A stretch of 5,412 nt of DNA, taken from contig JALWEK010000013.1 of assembly GCA_027014185.1 (NCBI GenBank), forward strand, positions 1 through 5,412, read 5' to 3'. Position 1 is the first letter of the stretch. The number at the start of each line of letters is the position of its first letter. Below, in pieces: positions 1 through 5,412 of the stretch. The notes beneath the pieces are model-generated. The model ran no database searches. It saw only the letters and a program-made list of their open reading frames with translations, and was not told the origin of the DNA. Source of the stretch: Aquificaceae bacterium. GTDB lineage: Bacteria; Aquificota; Aquificia; Aquificales; Aquificaceae. The translations under genes were made by a program, and so were the position numbers.

Positions 1-509
1 CCCTTCGACACGTCGAGGCTTCCTATGTAAACGAAGTACTTGCCCCTGCTCGTCTCCTTCACGAACCAGAACCTTTCCACGAGCCTCCCTATCTCCTGCT
101 TCTTCTTGAAGGTCTTCTCCACGTACCAGAGCTTCTTGAACATACTCGGCAGGAAGCTCTCGTTCAAAAGCAGGAAGAGAAGGGAAAGGGAGAGTATGCC
201 CGTTATAAGGACTGAAAGGAACCTAAGGGGTGAGATACCGAAACTCTGGACAGTGAGATCGATCTTCTTGGAGAGCAGCCTTCTGAACAGGATAAGGAGG
301 GAGATGTTCACCACTATGGAGGAGAGCACGTAGAAGCCTACGGGTATCAGGTAGGCCACGTACTTTACCACCACCTCGAGGGACTTTTCCTTAAAGCCGA
401 AGAGAAAGTCTGTGAGGCTGTACAGAAGTATGAGGGCCATCGAGGCGAGGGTGACCGAGAGGAATACCTTTAGATAGTTGACCGATAGGTATCTGTCGAG
501 AATGTTCAT
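1..509 (-). CDS. LptF/LptG-family LPS transport permease, N-terminal part (partial)
   Basis: A minus-strand frame opens at ATG 509-507 and stays open for 169 codons to the left edge, so the 3' end is missing. The protein starts MNILDRYLSV and shows three hydrophobic segments at about residues 13-35, 50-77 and 96-116. Between the second and third lies a short cytosolic stretch with the FGIS motif (residues 90-93), and NE-x3-P follows the third segment at residues 116-121. This order is typical of the YjgP/YjgQ family. In that family, LptF and LptG form the inner-membrane channel that, with the LptB ATPase, extracts lipopolysaccharide and passes it to LptC/LptA. The ILDRY start resembles LptG slightly more than LptF, but the fragment does not decide. 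From about residue 130 the chain becomes charged and leads into the periplasmic domain, which is cut off. No Shine-Dalgarno lies upstream of the ATG, suggesting a leaderless or very short 5' leader. It is divergent from the tRNA-thiE unit. Confidence 0.85.
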   Translation of the reverse strand, partial: MNILDRYLSVNYLKVFLSVTLASMALILLYSLTDFLFGFKEKSLEVVVKYVAYLIPVGFYVLSSIVVNISLLILFRRLLSKKIDLTVQSFGISPLRFLSVLITGILSLSLLFLLLNESFLPSMFKKLWYVEKTFKKKQEIGRLVERFWFVKETSRGKYFVYIGSLDVSK

Positions 510-521
510 GTGGTATATAAT
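493..521 (+). promoter_or_regulatory. Probable promoter of the tRNA-Ser/thiE unit
   Basis: A perfect -10 hexamer TATAAT lies at 516-521, 11 bases before the tRNA. At a 17-bp spacing a weak -35 candidate, CTGTCG, sits at 493-498 and matches the TTGACA consensus at three of six positions. Transcription would start at about 527-530, leaving only a few bases before the mature tRNA 5' end. The -35 region would lie inside the start of the divergent LptF/G gene. The -10 is convincing and the -35 is not. Confidence 0.6.
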
Positions 522-532
522 TTTAAATCTCA

Positions 533-623
<91 letters not shown>

Positions 624-630
624 AAGGAGG
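624..630 (+). promoter_or_regulatory. Shine-Dalgarno of thiE, abutting the tRNA 3' end
   Basis: AAGGAGG occupies 624-630 and ends five bases before ATG 636. It decides the thiE start: an in-frame ATG at 510 would require translating through the whole tRNA. The site begins at the very next base after the tRNA CCA, so 3' processing of the tRNA would release an mRNA whose leader is only 12 bases long. Confidence 0.85.
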
Positions 631-635
631 AAAGA

Positions 636-1283
636 ATGAACCTTAACATATATCTCATTACCGACGACAAGTACTTCAAAGGCAGGGATCTCCTCGAGAC
701 CATAGAGAAGGCGATAAAGGGCGGCGTGACCGCAGTCCAGTACAGGTTCAAGAACAAAACCACCAGGGAGATGTACGAGGAGCTTCTCAGGCTCAGGGAG
801 CTCACCAAAAGGTACGGGGTGGATCTTGTCGTGAACGATAGGGTCGATCTAGCCCTCGCTGTGGAGGCGGACGGTGTTCACGTGGGAAAGGAGGACCTGC
901 CCCCTGAGGCTGTCAGGAAGGTTGTGGGGGACAAGCTCTATATCGGCTACACCGCGAACAGCCTCGAAGAACTCAAAAGAGCACAGGAGCTCCCGGTGGA
1001 CTACATAGGTTTTGGCTCCATATACCCTACCAACACTAAAGAGAACTACAAGCTGGTCGGGCTAGAGGCCCTTAAGGAAGCGGTCCGCATATCCCAGAAG
1101 CCGATCGTCTGCATAGGAGGGATAATGCCCTACAGGGTCGCCGAGGTTGTTAAGGCGGGATGCAGGAACCTAGCCATCTCTGCGGGGATACTTGGCTTCG
1201 AGGATGTGGAGAAGGCCGCCGGCGAGATAAAGAGGGCCTACAAGAACACCCTCAAACAGCTTATGCTTCTGGGACAGATATGA
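636..1283 (+). CDS. thiE: Thiamin-phosphate synthase
   Basis: ThiE joins hydroxymethylpyrimidine diphosphate to thiazole phosphate, releasing pyrophosphate and forming thiamin phosphate, the penultimate step of cytoplasmic thiamin diphosphate synthesis. The 215-residue protein is a full-length single TIM-barrel domain of normal family size. Visible signatures are VQYRFK at 34-39, which keeps the Gln, Arg and Lys that bind the pyrimidine diphosphate; VNDRVDLAL at 66-74; ADGVHVGKEDLP at 78-89; the IGYTANS segment at 103-109; the GFGSIYPTNTK loop at 125-135, which contacts the thiazole phosphate; and IGG at 160-162 with ISAGI at 181-185 near the C-terminal phosphate site. One variation is Thr106, where many homologues have Ser after IG-x, a conservative change. 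The start is ATG 636 because of the strong ribosome binding site five bases upstream. The redoxin gene begins 13 bases after its TGA, so the two are very likely co-transcribed. No TPP riboswitch is possible in the 12-base leader. Confidence 0.95.
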   Translation: MNLNIYLITDDKYFKGRDLLETIEKAIKGGVTAVQYRFKNKTTREMYEELLRLRELTKRYGVDLVVNDRVDLALAVEADGVHVGKEDLPPEAVRKVVGDKLYIGYTANSLEELKRAQELPVDYIGFGSIYPTNTKENYKLVGLEALKEAVRISQKPIVCIGGIMPYRVAEVVKAGCRNLAISAGILGFEDVEKAAGEIKRAYKNTLKQLMLLGQI

Positions 1284-1296
1284 GGGAGGTAGGGTC

Positions 1297-1797
1297 ATGC
1301 CTCTGAAAGTTGGCGATGCGGCTCCGGACTTTACTTTAAAGGATTACGAAGGTAGGGAGTTCAGCCTCAGTGGGCTGGACGGTTTTAAGCTCCTCATCTT
1401 TTACAAGGTCACCTGTCCCACATGCCAGCTCACCCTCCCCTTCGTGGAGAAGATGTACAGGTCTTACGGGGGAGCGGTCCACTTCCTCGGTGTGGTTCAG
1501 GATCCCGAAGGAGAAGCCAGGAGATTCGCAGAGGACTACGGCTTCACCTTCCCCCAGCTCATAGACGCCCCCGATTACAAGACCTCTATAGACTACGAGG
1601 TGATGGTTGTTCCAACCGTATATCTGGTAGATCCGGAGGGGAGGATATCCTTCGTTGAGGAGAGCTTCGTAAAGGCTTCCCTGGAGGAACTCAACGAGAG
1701 GCTCGCAGAGATAGCGGGAAAGGAAGTGAACCCCATCTTCGAGGACGTGAGCGTCCCCGCCTTCAAGGCCGGCTGAGGCTCGAGGAGCAGGCGCTAG
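1297..1797 (+). CDS. Redoxin-domain (thioredoxin/AhpC-TSA-like) probable selenoprotein, TGA 1774-1776 read as Sec
   Basis: This is a cytoplasmic thioredoxin-fold redox protein with no signal peptide. If TGA is a stop it has 159 residues; with Sec160 it has 166. The start ATG has GGGAGG (1284-1289) seven bases upstream. The N-terminal VGDAAPDFTLKD (residues 5-16) is typical of peroxiredoxin/TlpA-like proteins. The active site FYKVTCPTC has a CXXC pair at Cys40 and Cys43. The cis-proline loop is VVPT at 104-107, followed by YLVDPEGRI. The tail VPAFKAG (153-159) runs into TGA, then GSRSRR and TAG at 1795-1797. I recall redoxin-domain proteins of this layout ending in VPxFKPG-Cys/Sec-GS-type tails, which would place Sec160 at a conserved redox position. 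A SECIS-like hairpin at 1789-1807 supports recoding. By inference, Sec160 and the CPTC pair exchange electrons in reducing a peroxide or disulfide; the substrate is unknown. It follows thiE by 13 bases and converges on recG. The fold is certain, and Sec insertion is likely but unproven. Confidence 0.82.
1774..1776 (+). other. Putative selenocysteine codon (UGA), Sec160 of the redoxin
   Basis: The TGA follows AAG GCC GGC (Lys-Ala-Gly) and is followed by GGC TCG (Gly-Ser), giving FKAG-U-GS. Six sense codons (GGC TCG AGG AGC AGG CGC) separate it from TAG 1795-1797. The hairpin apex lies 20 bases downstream, within the usual bacterial UGA-to-SECIS-loop range. The competing reading is an ordinary stop. 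Confidence 0.7.
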
Positions 1798-1807
1798 GTC
1801 AGCGCCT
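1789..1807 (+). promoter_or_regulatory. Candidate bacterial SECIS element
   Basis: A perfect 7-bp stem, AGGCGCT (1789-1795) with AGCGCCT (1801-1807), closes a five-base loop AGGTC (1796-1800). The loop carries GGUC, the same apical sequence as the E. coli fdhF SECIS, which SelB recognises. The second loop base is G, as bacterial SECIS models require. The stem begins 12 bases after the UGA; in fdhF the interval is about 11. A lower extension is possible, pairing AGC 1786-1788 with GCT 1811-1813 across a three-base bulge. No T-tract follows on the plus strand and none on the minus strand, which argues against a plain intrinsic terminator. The proposed TAG stop lies at the stem-loop junction, and the 3' arm touches the recG stop codon on the other strand. 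Confidence 0.68.
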
Positions 1808-4176
1808 CAGGCTATGTAGCTGAGGTCGAGTCTCTCTCCGTATCTGTATAGAAGCATCTCCCTGAGCTCAGGATATCTCTCGAGTCTCGGATCTTCTTCG
1901 AGGAGTCTCTGGGCGTCCTCTCTGGCCCTCTGGAGCACCGCTCTGTCTCTTGCCCTCGCCAGGTTAGCTACGTTGAAGCCAAAGTATCCCGATTGTGAGA
2001 CCCCTAGGAGCTCTCCCGGCCCCCTTATCTTCATGTCCATCTCCGCCACCTCGAAGCCGTCGTTTGTTCTCACGAGGACCTTCAGCCTCCTTATCGCTTC
2101 CGCGTCCATTCTCCTCAGGCTGTCGGGGACAACCAGATAGCAGTACGAGGGCCTGTCGGACCTTCCCACCCGGCCCCTGAGCTGATGGAGCTGTGAAAGA
2201 CCGAACCTGTGGGCCTCCTCAACTATCATCAGCGTGGCCTCGGGAACGTCGATCCCTACCTCCACCACGGTTGTGGAAACTAGTATGTCTCCCTCCTCCT
2301 TGAACCTCTCCATCACCTCTTGCTTCTCTTTATCGCTCAGCCTGCCGTGTAGCAGAAAGATCTTCATATCCGGCAGGAGCTCTTTCCACCTTTCGAACTC
2401 CTCTTTTGCGGCTTTGAGCTCCATCTTCTCCGATTCCTCTATAAGGGGGTATATCACGTAAACCTTGTTTCCCTTAGAAACCTCCTCCCTTACGGCCTTA
2501 AGGATCTTATCCCTCTCACTCTCGAATAGAAGCAGAGTCCTCACCGTTTGCCTTCCGGGTGGCATCTCGTCTATAACCGATATATCGAGGTCTCCATAGA
2601 CGGAGAGGGCTAACGTCCTAGGTATGGGGGTCGCGCTCATGACGAGACAGTGGGGGTAGTATCCCTTTCCCTTCTCCAGAAGGAGCTTTCGCTGGAGCAC
2701 CCCGAACCTGTGCTGCTCGTCTATTATCACCAGTCCGAGCTTTTCGAACTCAACCTTCTCCTGTATGAGAGCGTGCGTTCCCACGATCACCTTTATGTTC
2801 CCCTCCCTTATGTGTCTGTAGATGCTCCTCTTCTGGGCAGGCGTGAGGCTTCCCGTGAGCAGGCCTACCTCTACCCCCTCCTTCTCGAAGAACTCCCTAA
2901 ACTTCCTGTAGTGCTGCTGGGCGAGTATCTCCGTAGGGACCATGACCGCCACCTGATAGCCCTTCCTAACGGCGGCAAGGGATGAGCCTATGGCCACCAC
3001 CGTCTTACCGCTTCCCACGTCCCCCTGCAGGAGCCTGTTCATTGGGTGCTCCCTGCTCATATCGAGCAGGATCTCCCTGAGGACCCTCCTCTGGGCGTTC
3101 GTGAGCTGGAAAGGGAGCTTTCTCTCGAACTCAATCACGAACCTGTCCGCCGACACCTCTATCCTGGGTGACTTCTCCTTCTCAGCTTCCTTCTTTTTCA
3201 GCAACAGGGATAGCTGAAACAGGAACAGATCGTCGTATATCATCCTCTCGTGATAGGGGTCTGAGAAGTCGTTCAAATCCTTGATGTTCACACCTTCGGG
3301 TGTGTGGAGGAAGAGAACGCTCTCGTCGAGCGGTGGGAAGTTCCTTTCCTCGAGTATCCTCTGGGGGAGGTAATCGGGCAAGTAGGGTACGGTCTTCTGG
3401 ACTATCTTCTGAAGGGCTGTCCTTATCCTGCTCTGCCTAGTCTTTGAAGATATCCTAGTTATCTCCCCCTTGCTCCTTACGTAGTAAACGGGGAATATCC
3501 TCCCGTACTCTCCCTCCTTCAGAAGTTCTGGATGGACCATGTACTTGCTTCCCCTGAAGCTCCTCACCTTCCCCAGAACCACCACCTCGCTGCCCTTCCT
3601 GTATAGTGCAGGTATGAAGTCAGCCTTCTTGTATCTGAACCTGAGGCTTATCTCTTCAGATCCATCGGTACATACGACCTCAACTGTGTAGCTCCCCTCG
3701 CTTAGCCTCCTAACCTCTTTAACCTTCAGCCTTAGAACAACTTTCTCCCCAACCTTGGCAAGCTTTATGGAGCTCAGCGGTCTCCTGTCTTCGTATCTGA
3801 GTGGAAAGTAAAAGAGGGCATCTAGGAGGTTCTCAATACCGAGAGATTGCAGAACCTTGAGCTCCTTATTTTCTAGGAACTTCAGCCTCTCCAGAGGTAT
3901 CTGAAAATCCTTTATGTGCCTCTTCTGAACTTTTTTAACCCTCCGCGCGGTGGGTTGGTAGTTTTCCAGGTACCTTTTGAGCTCCAAGACTATCGCCTTT
4001 TTCTTCTCCACCGGCATCCTGTCGAAGGTCTGGAGGCTATCCAGAAGGTGTTCGGGAGCCCTGTCCCTGAGCTGGTTGTACAGGTAAAGGCCTATACCGA
4101 AGCCCCTCCTGAGCTTTACCGCCCCGTTCTCGAGAAGGCCGTCCAAGAACTTCAGGAGTTCCTGAGAGCTTTTCAT
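1807..4176 (-). CDS. recG: ATP-dependent DNA helicase RecG
   Basis: RecG is a monomeric superfamily 2 translocase that remodels stalled replication forks and branched recombination intermediates. The protein is 789 residues from ATG 4176, about 100 longer than E. coli RecG and close to Thermotoga RecG, which carries an extra N-terminal helical region; residues 1 to about 95 here look equivalent. The wedge/OB-fold domain spans about 143-236. Helicase lobe 1 has Walker A GDVGSGKT at 385-392, PTEILA at 414-419, GTHALIQ at 466-472, the Walker B DEQH box at 486-489 and SATPIPRTL at 514-522. Lobe 2 has LHGRL at 609-613, STTVVEVGIDVP at 634-645 and QLRGRVGR at 665-672. The C-terminal TRG segment, with RTNDGFEVAEMDMKIRGPGE at about 703-722, is intact. 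All catalytic motifs are present. It lies one base downstream of the TamB-like gene and converges on the redoxin gene, whose proposed SECIS reaches its TGA stop at 1809-1807. Confidence 0.97.
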   Translation of the reverse strand: MKSSQELLKFLDGLLENGAVKLRRGFGIGLYLYNQLRDRAPEHLLDSLQTFDRMPVEKKKAIVLELKRYLENYQPTARRVKKVQKRHIKDFQIPLERLKFLENKELKVLQSLGIENLLDALFYFPLRYEDRRPLSSIKLAKVGEKVVLRLKVKEVRRLSEGSYTVEVVCTDGSEEISLRFRYKKADFIPALYRKGSEVVVLGKVRSFRGSKYMVHPELLKEGEYGRIFPVYYVRSKGEITRISSKTRQSRIRTALQKIVQKTVPYLPDYLPQRILEERNFPPLDESVLFLHTPEGVNIKDLNDFSDPYHERMIYDDLFLFQLSLLLKKKEAEKEKSPRIEVSADRFVIEFERKLPFQLTNAQRRVLREILLDMSREHPMNRLLQGDVGSGKTVVAIGSSLAAVRKGYQVAVMVPTEILAQQHYRKFREFFEKEGVEVGLLTGSLTPAQKRSIYRHIREGNIKVIVGTHALIQEKVEFEKLGLVIIDEQHRFGVLQRKLLLEKGKGYYPHCLVMSATPIPRTLALSVYGDLDISVIDEMPPGRQTVRTLLLFESERDKILKAVREEVSKGNKVYVIYPLIEESEKMELKAAKEEFERWKELLPDMKIFLLHGRLSDKEKQEVMERFKEEGDILVSTTVVEVGIDVPEATLMIVEEAHRFGLSQLHQLRGRVGRSDRPSYCYLVVPDSLRRMDAEAIRRLKVLVRTNDGFEVAEMDMKIRGPGELLGVSQSGYFGFNVANLARARDRAVLQRAREDAQRLLEEDPRLERYPELREMLLYRYGERLDLSYIA

Positions 4177-4195
4177 ATCAAAAATCAAACTTCCT
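4174..4195 (-). promoter_or_regulatory. recG translation start region and tamB/recG junction
   Basis: On the minus strand the TamB TGA (4180-4178), one T and the recG ATG (4176-4174) read TGATATG, a typical re-initiation arrangement. The only ribosome-binding-like motif is AGGAAG at 4195-4190, 13 bases before this ATG. A longer reading from TTG 4188 adds four residues but leaves just one base after AGGAAG, too little for normal initiation, so ATG 4176 is preferred. Confidence 0.6.
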
Positions 4196-5412
4196 GATGA
4201 ACCTTAATTTTAGCTCAGAGGTCTTGTCTGAGAAGACCCTCCCGTAGAAGGAAAAGCCCCTGGTGAGGGACACAGAACCGCCGTAGTAGGTTGCCCTCGG
4301 GTCCTTGAGCGTGCTCTGCTGGTACTCTATGGAGAAAGCTCTCGCTATCTTCTTTCTCACGTTCACGCCGAAGCCCACTTCCCCCTGGCTCCCGGTCTGG
4401 GTTGAAAAGGAGATCTCGACCCCGAGGAGATTTGCCAAACCGCTCCTCACGTTACCTATGTAACCGAGCTGTTTGAAGAGCGCCTTTGCCACCGGAATCA
4501 CTCCCTCGGCCGTGCTGCCTATGATCAGCTTGGTTAGCAGCTCCCTGGTACTTCTGGGAGGCTCGGACCAGACTATAAGCCTCGGATCCTCCGCGTCACC
4601 TCTCACGTTGAGAAATATGCTGATATCGTCGCTCGGGCTAACCAGCGTCACGTCTAAACTCGTATTCTCTCCCTCAGCCTCCTTAACAGAGCTTATAACC
4701 CCGCCTTTGACGAAGAAGGTCCTGCCGAAGTACTTCAGCTCTCCAGACAGGAGCTCAACTTCCACGCTGTACTTCGGATCCGTGGAGCTCCCCGCCACCC
4801 ATCCCCTCACGTTCGCGTAGATGTATCCCTCTGGAAGCATCAGCTTTACGGGCCTGTCGCTCTCGAAGCGAACGTCCAGCTTAACGGGGATGGCCTTCGA
4901 TCTTCTACCGCCCTCCTTTCCAAGCTTCCTGATCTCTATATCTCCGTTAAATAGCGCGTCTAGGCGGAGGTCCACCTCTCTGAGGTCCTTAACGTTCACC
5001 CAACCCTCGGAACTCACCCTAAGGGAGAGGAGAAAGTTATCGTCCCTGTAGAGGAGCGGGAGCTCCCTCGAGATCAGGTAAACGTAGTAATCTTTGAGGT
5101 TTAAAGAACCCACGTTGGCCGAGAGGCCTGTGTCTTCCTTCCACAGGGTAACGAAGGCGGCGAGGCTTCTGTCCAAGGCTTTAAGATCCACCCACGCCTC
5201 TAGGGGAAAGGAGAAGAACTTGGAGTAGGTTACGACCCTTCCAGCGTTCCTCACCTCGAGATCTAGATTTCCATCCCTGTATAGGAGGGAGTAGGCGAGC
5301 TTTCCTTTAGCCTTGCCCCCGAGGGGCGTGGCCGTGAAGAAGGAAAGCCTTTCAAGATCCACGACGCCTTTAGAGGTTAGATAGAAGCCTTTCGAGTAGG
5401 ACAGCTCAGCCT
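4178..5412 (-). CDS. tamB: TamB-like translocation and assembly module protein, C-terminal part (partial)
   Basis: The frame is open from the right edge and ends at TGA 4180-4178, giving the last 410 residues of a larger protein. A GTG at 5362 is an internal codon and not a start, because the frame continues upstream without a stop to the edge. The fragment is almost entirely beta-rich, amphipathic repeats, as in the TamB/DUF490 family. Family-like features are GELKYFGRTFFVKGG (about 223-237), LDVTLVSP with a following NVRGDAEDPRL (about 252-278), and the WSEPPRSTRELL box (281-292), which in TamB is followed by an LL-x-G type helix, here LLTKLIIGS. The chain ends RFIRKFDF, with a terminal aromatic like an outer-membrane beta strand. 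TamB is anchored in the inner membrane by its missing N-terminus and spans the periplasm, working with a BamA-family partner in outer-membrane protein assembly and also implicated in phospholipid transport. It lies directly upstream of recG in one transcription unit. Confidence 0.85.
   Translation of the reverse strand, partial: AELSYSKGFYLTSKGVVDLERLSFFTATPLGGKAKGKLAYSLLYRDGNLDLEVRNAGRVVTYSKFFSFPLEAWVDLKALDRSLAAFVTLWKEDTGLSANVGSLNLKDYYVYLISRELPLLYRDDNFLLSLRVSSEGWVNVKDLREVDLRLDALFNGDIEIRKLGKEGGRRSKAIPVKLDVRFESDRPVKLMLPEGYIYANVRGWVAGSSTDPKYSVEVELLSGELKYFGRTFFVKGGVISSVKEAEGENTSLDVTLVSPSDDISIFLNVRGDAEDPRLIVWSEPPRSTRELLTKLIIGSTAEGVIPVAKALFKQLGYIGNVRSGLANLLGVEISFSTQTGSQGEVGFGVNVRKKIARAFSIEYQQSTLKDPRATYYGGSVSLTRGFSFYGRVFSDKTSELKLRFIRKFDF

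Noticed and set aside
478..483. TTGACC as the -35 box of the tRNA promoter
   Set aside because: It lies 32 bases before the TATAAT box, far outside workable spacing.
1281..1292. Sec readthrough at the thiE TGA
   Set aside because: Readthrough adds only Gly-Arg before TAG, no hairpin follows at the right distance, and ThiE has no Cys there.
1789..1807. The hairpin as a plain intrinsic terminator for the convergent genes
   Set aside because: There is no T-tract after the stem on either strand. A terminator role is not excluded but is less well supported than SECIS.
1777..1809. Sec readthrough at the recG TGA on the minus strand
   Set aside because: The hairpin starts within the stop codon, too close for a SECIS, its minus-strand loop is GACCT, and RecG proteins end near this point.

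Overview
The window looks like a compact chromosomal stretch of a thermophilic, diderm bacterium, most plausibly an Aquificota-type organism. This placement is an inference. It rests on Arg codons dominated by AGG, many ATA Ile codons, Lys/Glu-rich proteins, very short intergenic gaps, a RecG with the extra N-terminal region known from Thermotoga-like RecG, and two outer-membrane biogenesis proteins (LptF/G and TamB). No sequence search was run.

Layout, left to right. (1) Positions 1-509, minus strand: the N-terminal part of an LptF/LptG-family lipopolysaccharide-transport permease, running off the left edge. (2) Positions 510-532: a 23-bp AT-rich divergent spacer with a TATAAT box pointing at a tRNA. 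(3) Positions 533-623, plus strand: tRNA-Ser(GCU) with an encoded CCA. (4) Positions 636-1283, plus strand: thiE, whose Shine-Dalgarno directly abuts the CCA end of the tRNA. (5) From 1297, plus strand: a small cytoplasmic CPTC redoxin (thioredoxin/AhpC-TSA fold). (6) Positions 1807-4176, minus strand: recG, convergent with the redoxin. (7) Positions 4178-5412, minus strand: the C-terminal part of a TamB-like translocation/assembly protein, one base upstream of recG and running off the right edge.

The main discovery concerns the 3' end of the redoxin gene. The in-frame TGA at 1774-1776 is probably a selenocysteine codon rather than a stop. Reading through gives the tail VPAFKAG-U-GSRSRR, ending at TAG 1795-1797. 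Twelve bases after the TGA begins a perfect 7-bp hairpin with the loop AGGTC, closely resembling the GGUC apical loop and the spacing of the Escherichia coli fdhF SECIS element. The proposed product is a 166-residue selenoprotein with a CPTC active site and a C-terminal Sec, which ordinary gene calling would truncate at 159 residues.

Working together: the plus-strand unit tRNA-Ser, thiE, redoxin appears to be transcribed from one promoter with no visible terminator inside it, linking a translation component, thiamin phosphate synthesis and a thiol/selenol redox protein. The minus-strand unit tamB-recG pairs envelope assembly with replication-fork rescue, apparently by translational coupling rather than shared function. 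There is no gene-free stretch above 300 bases, and I saw no mobile element, CRISPR array or long repeat.
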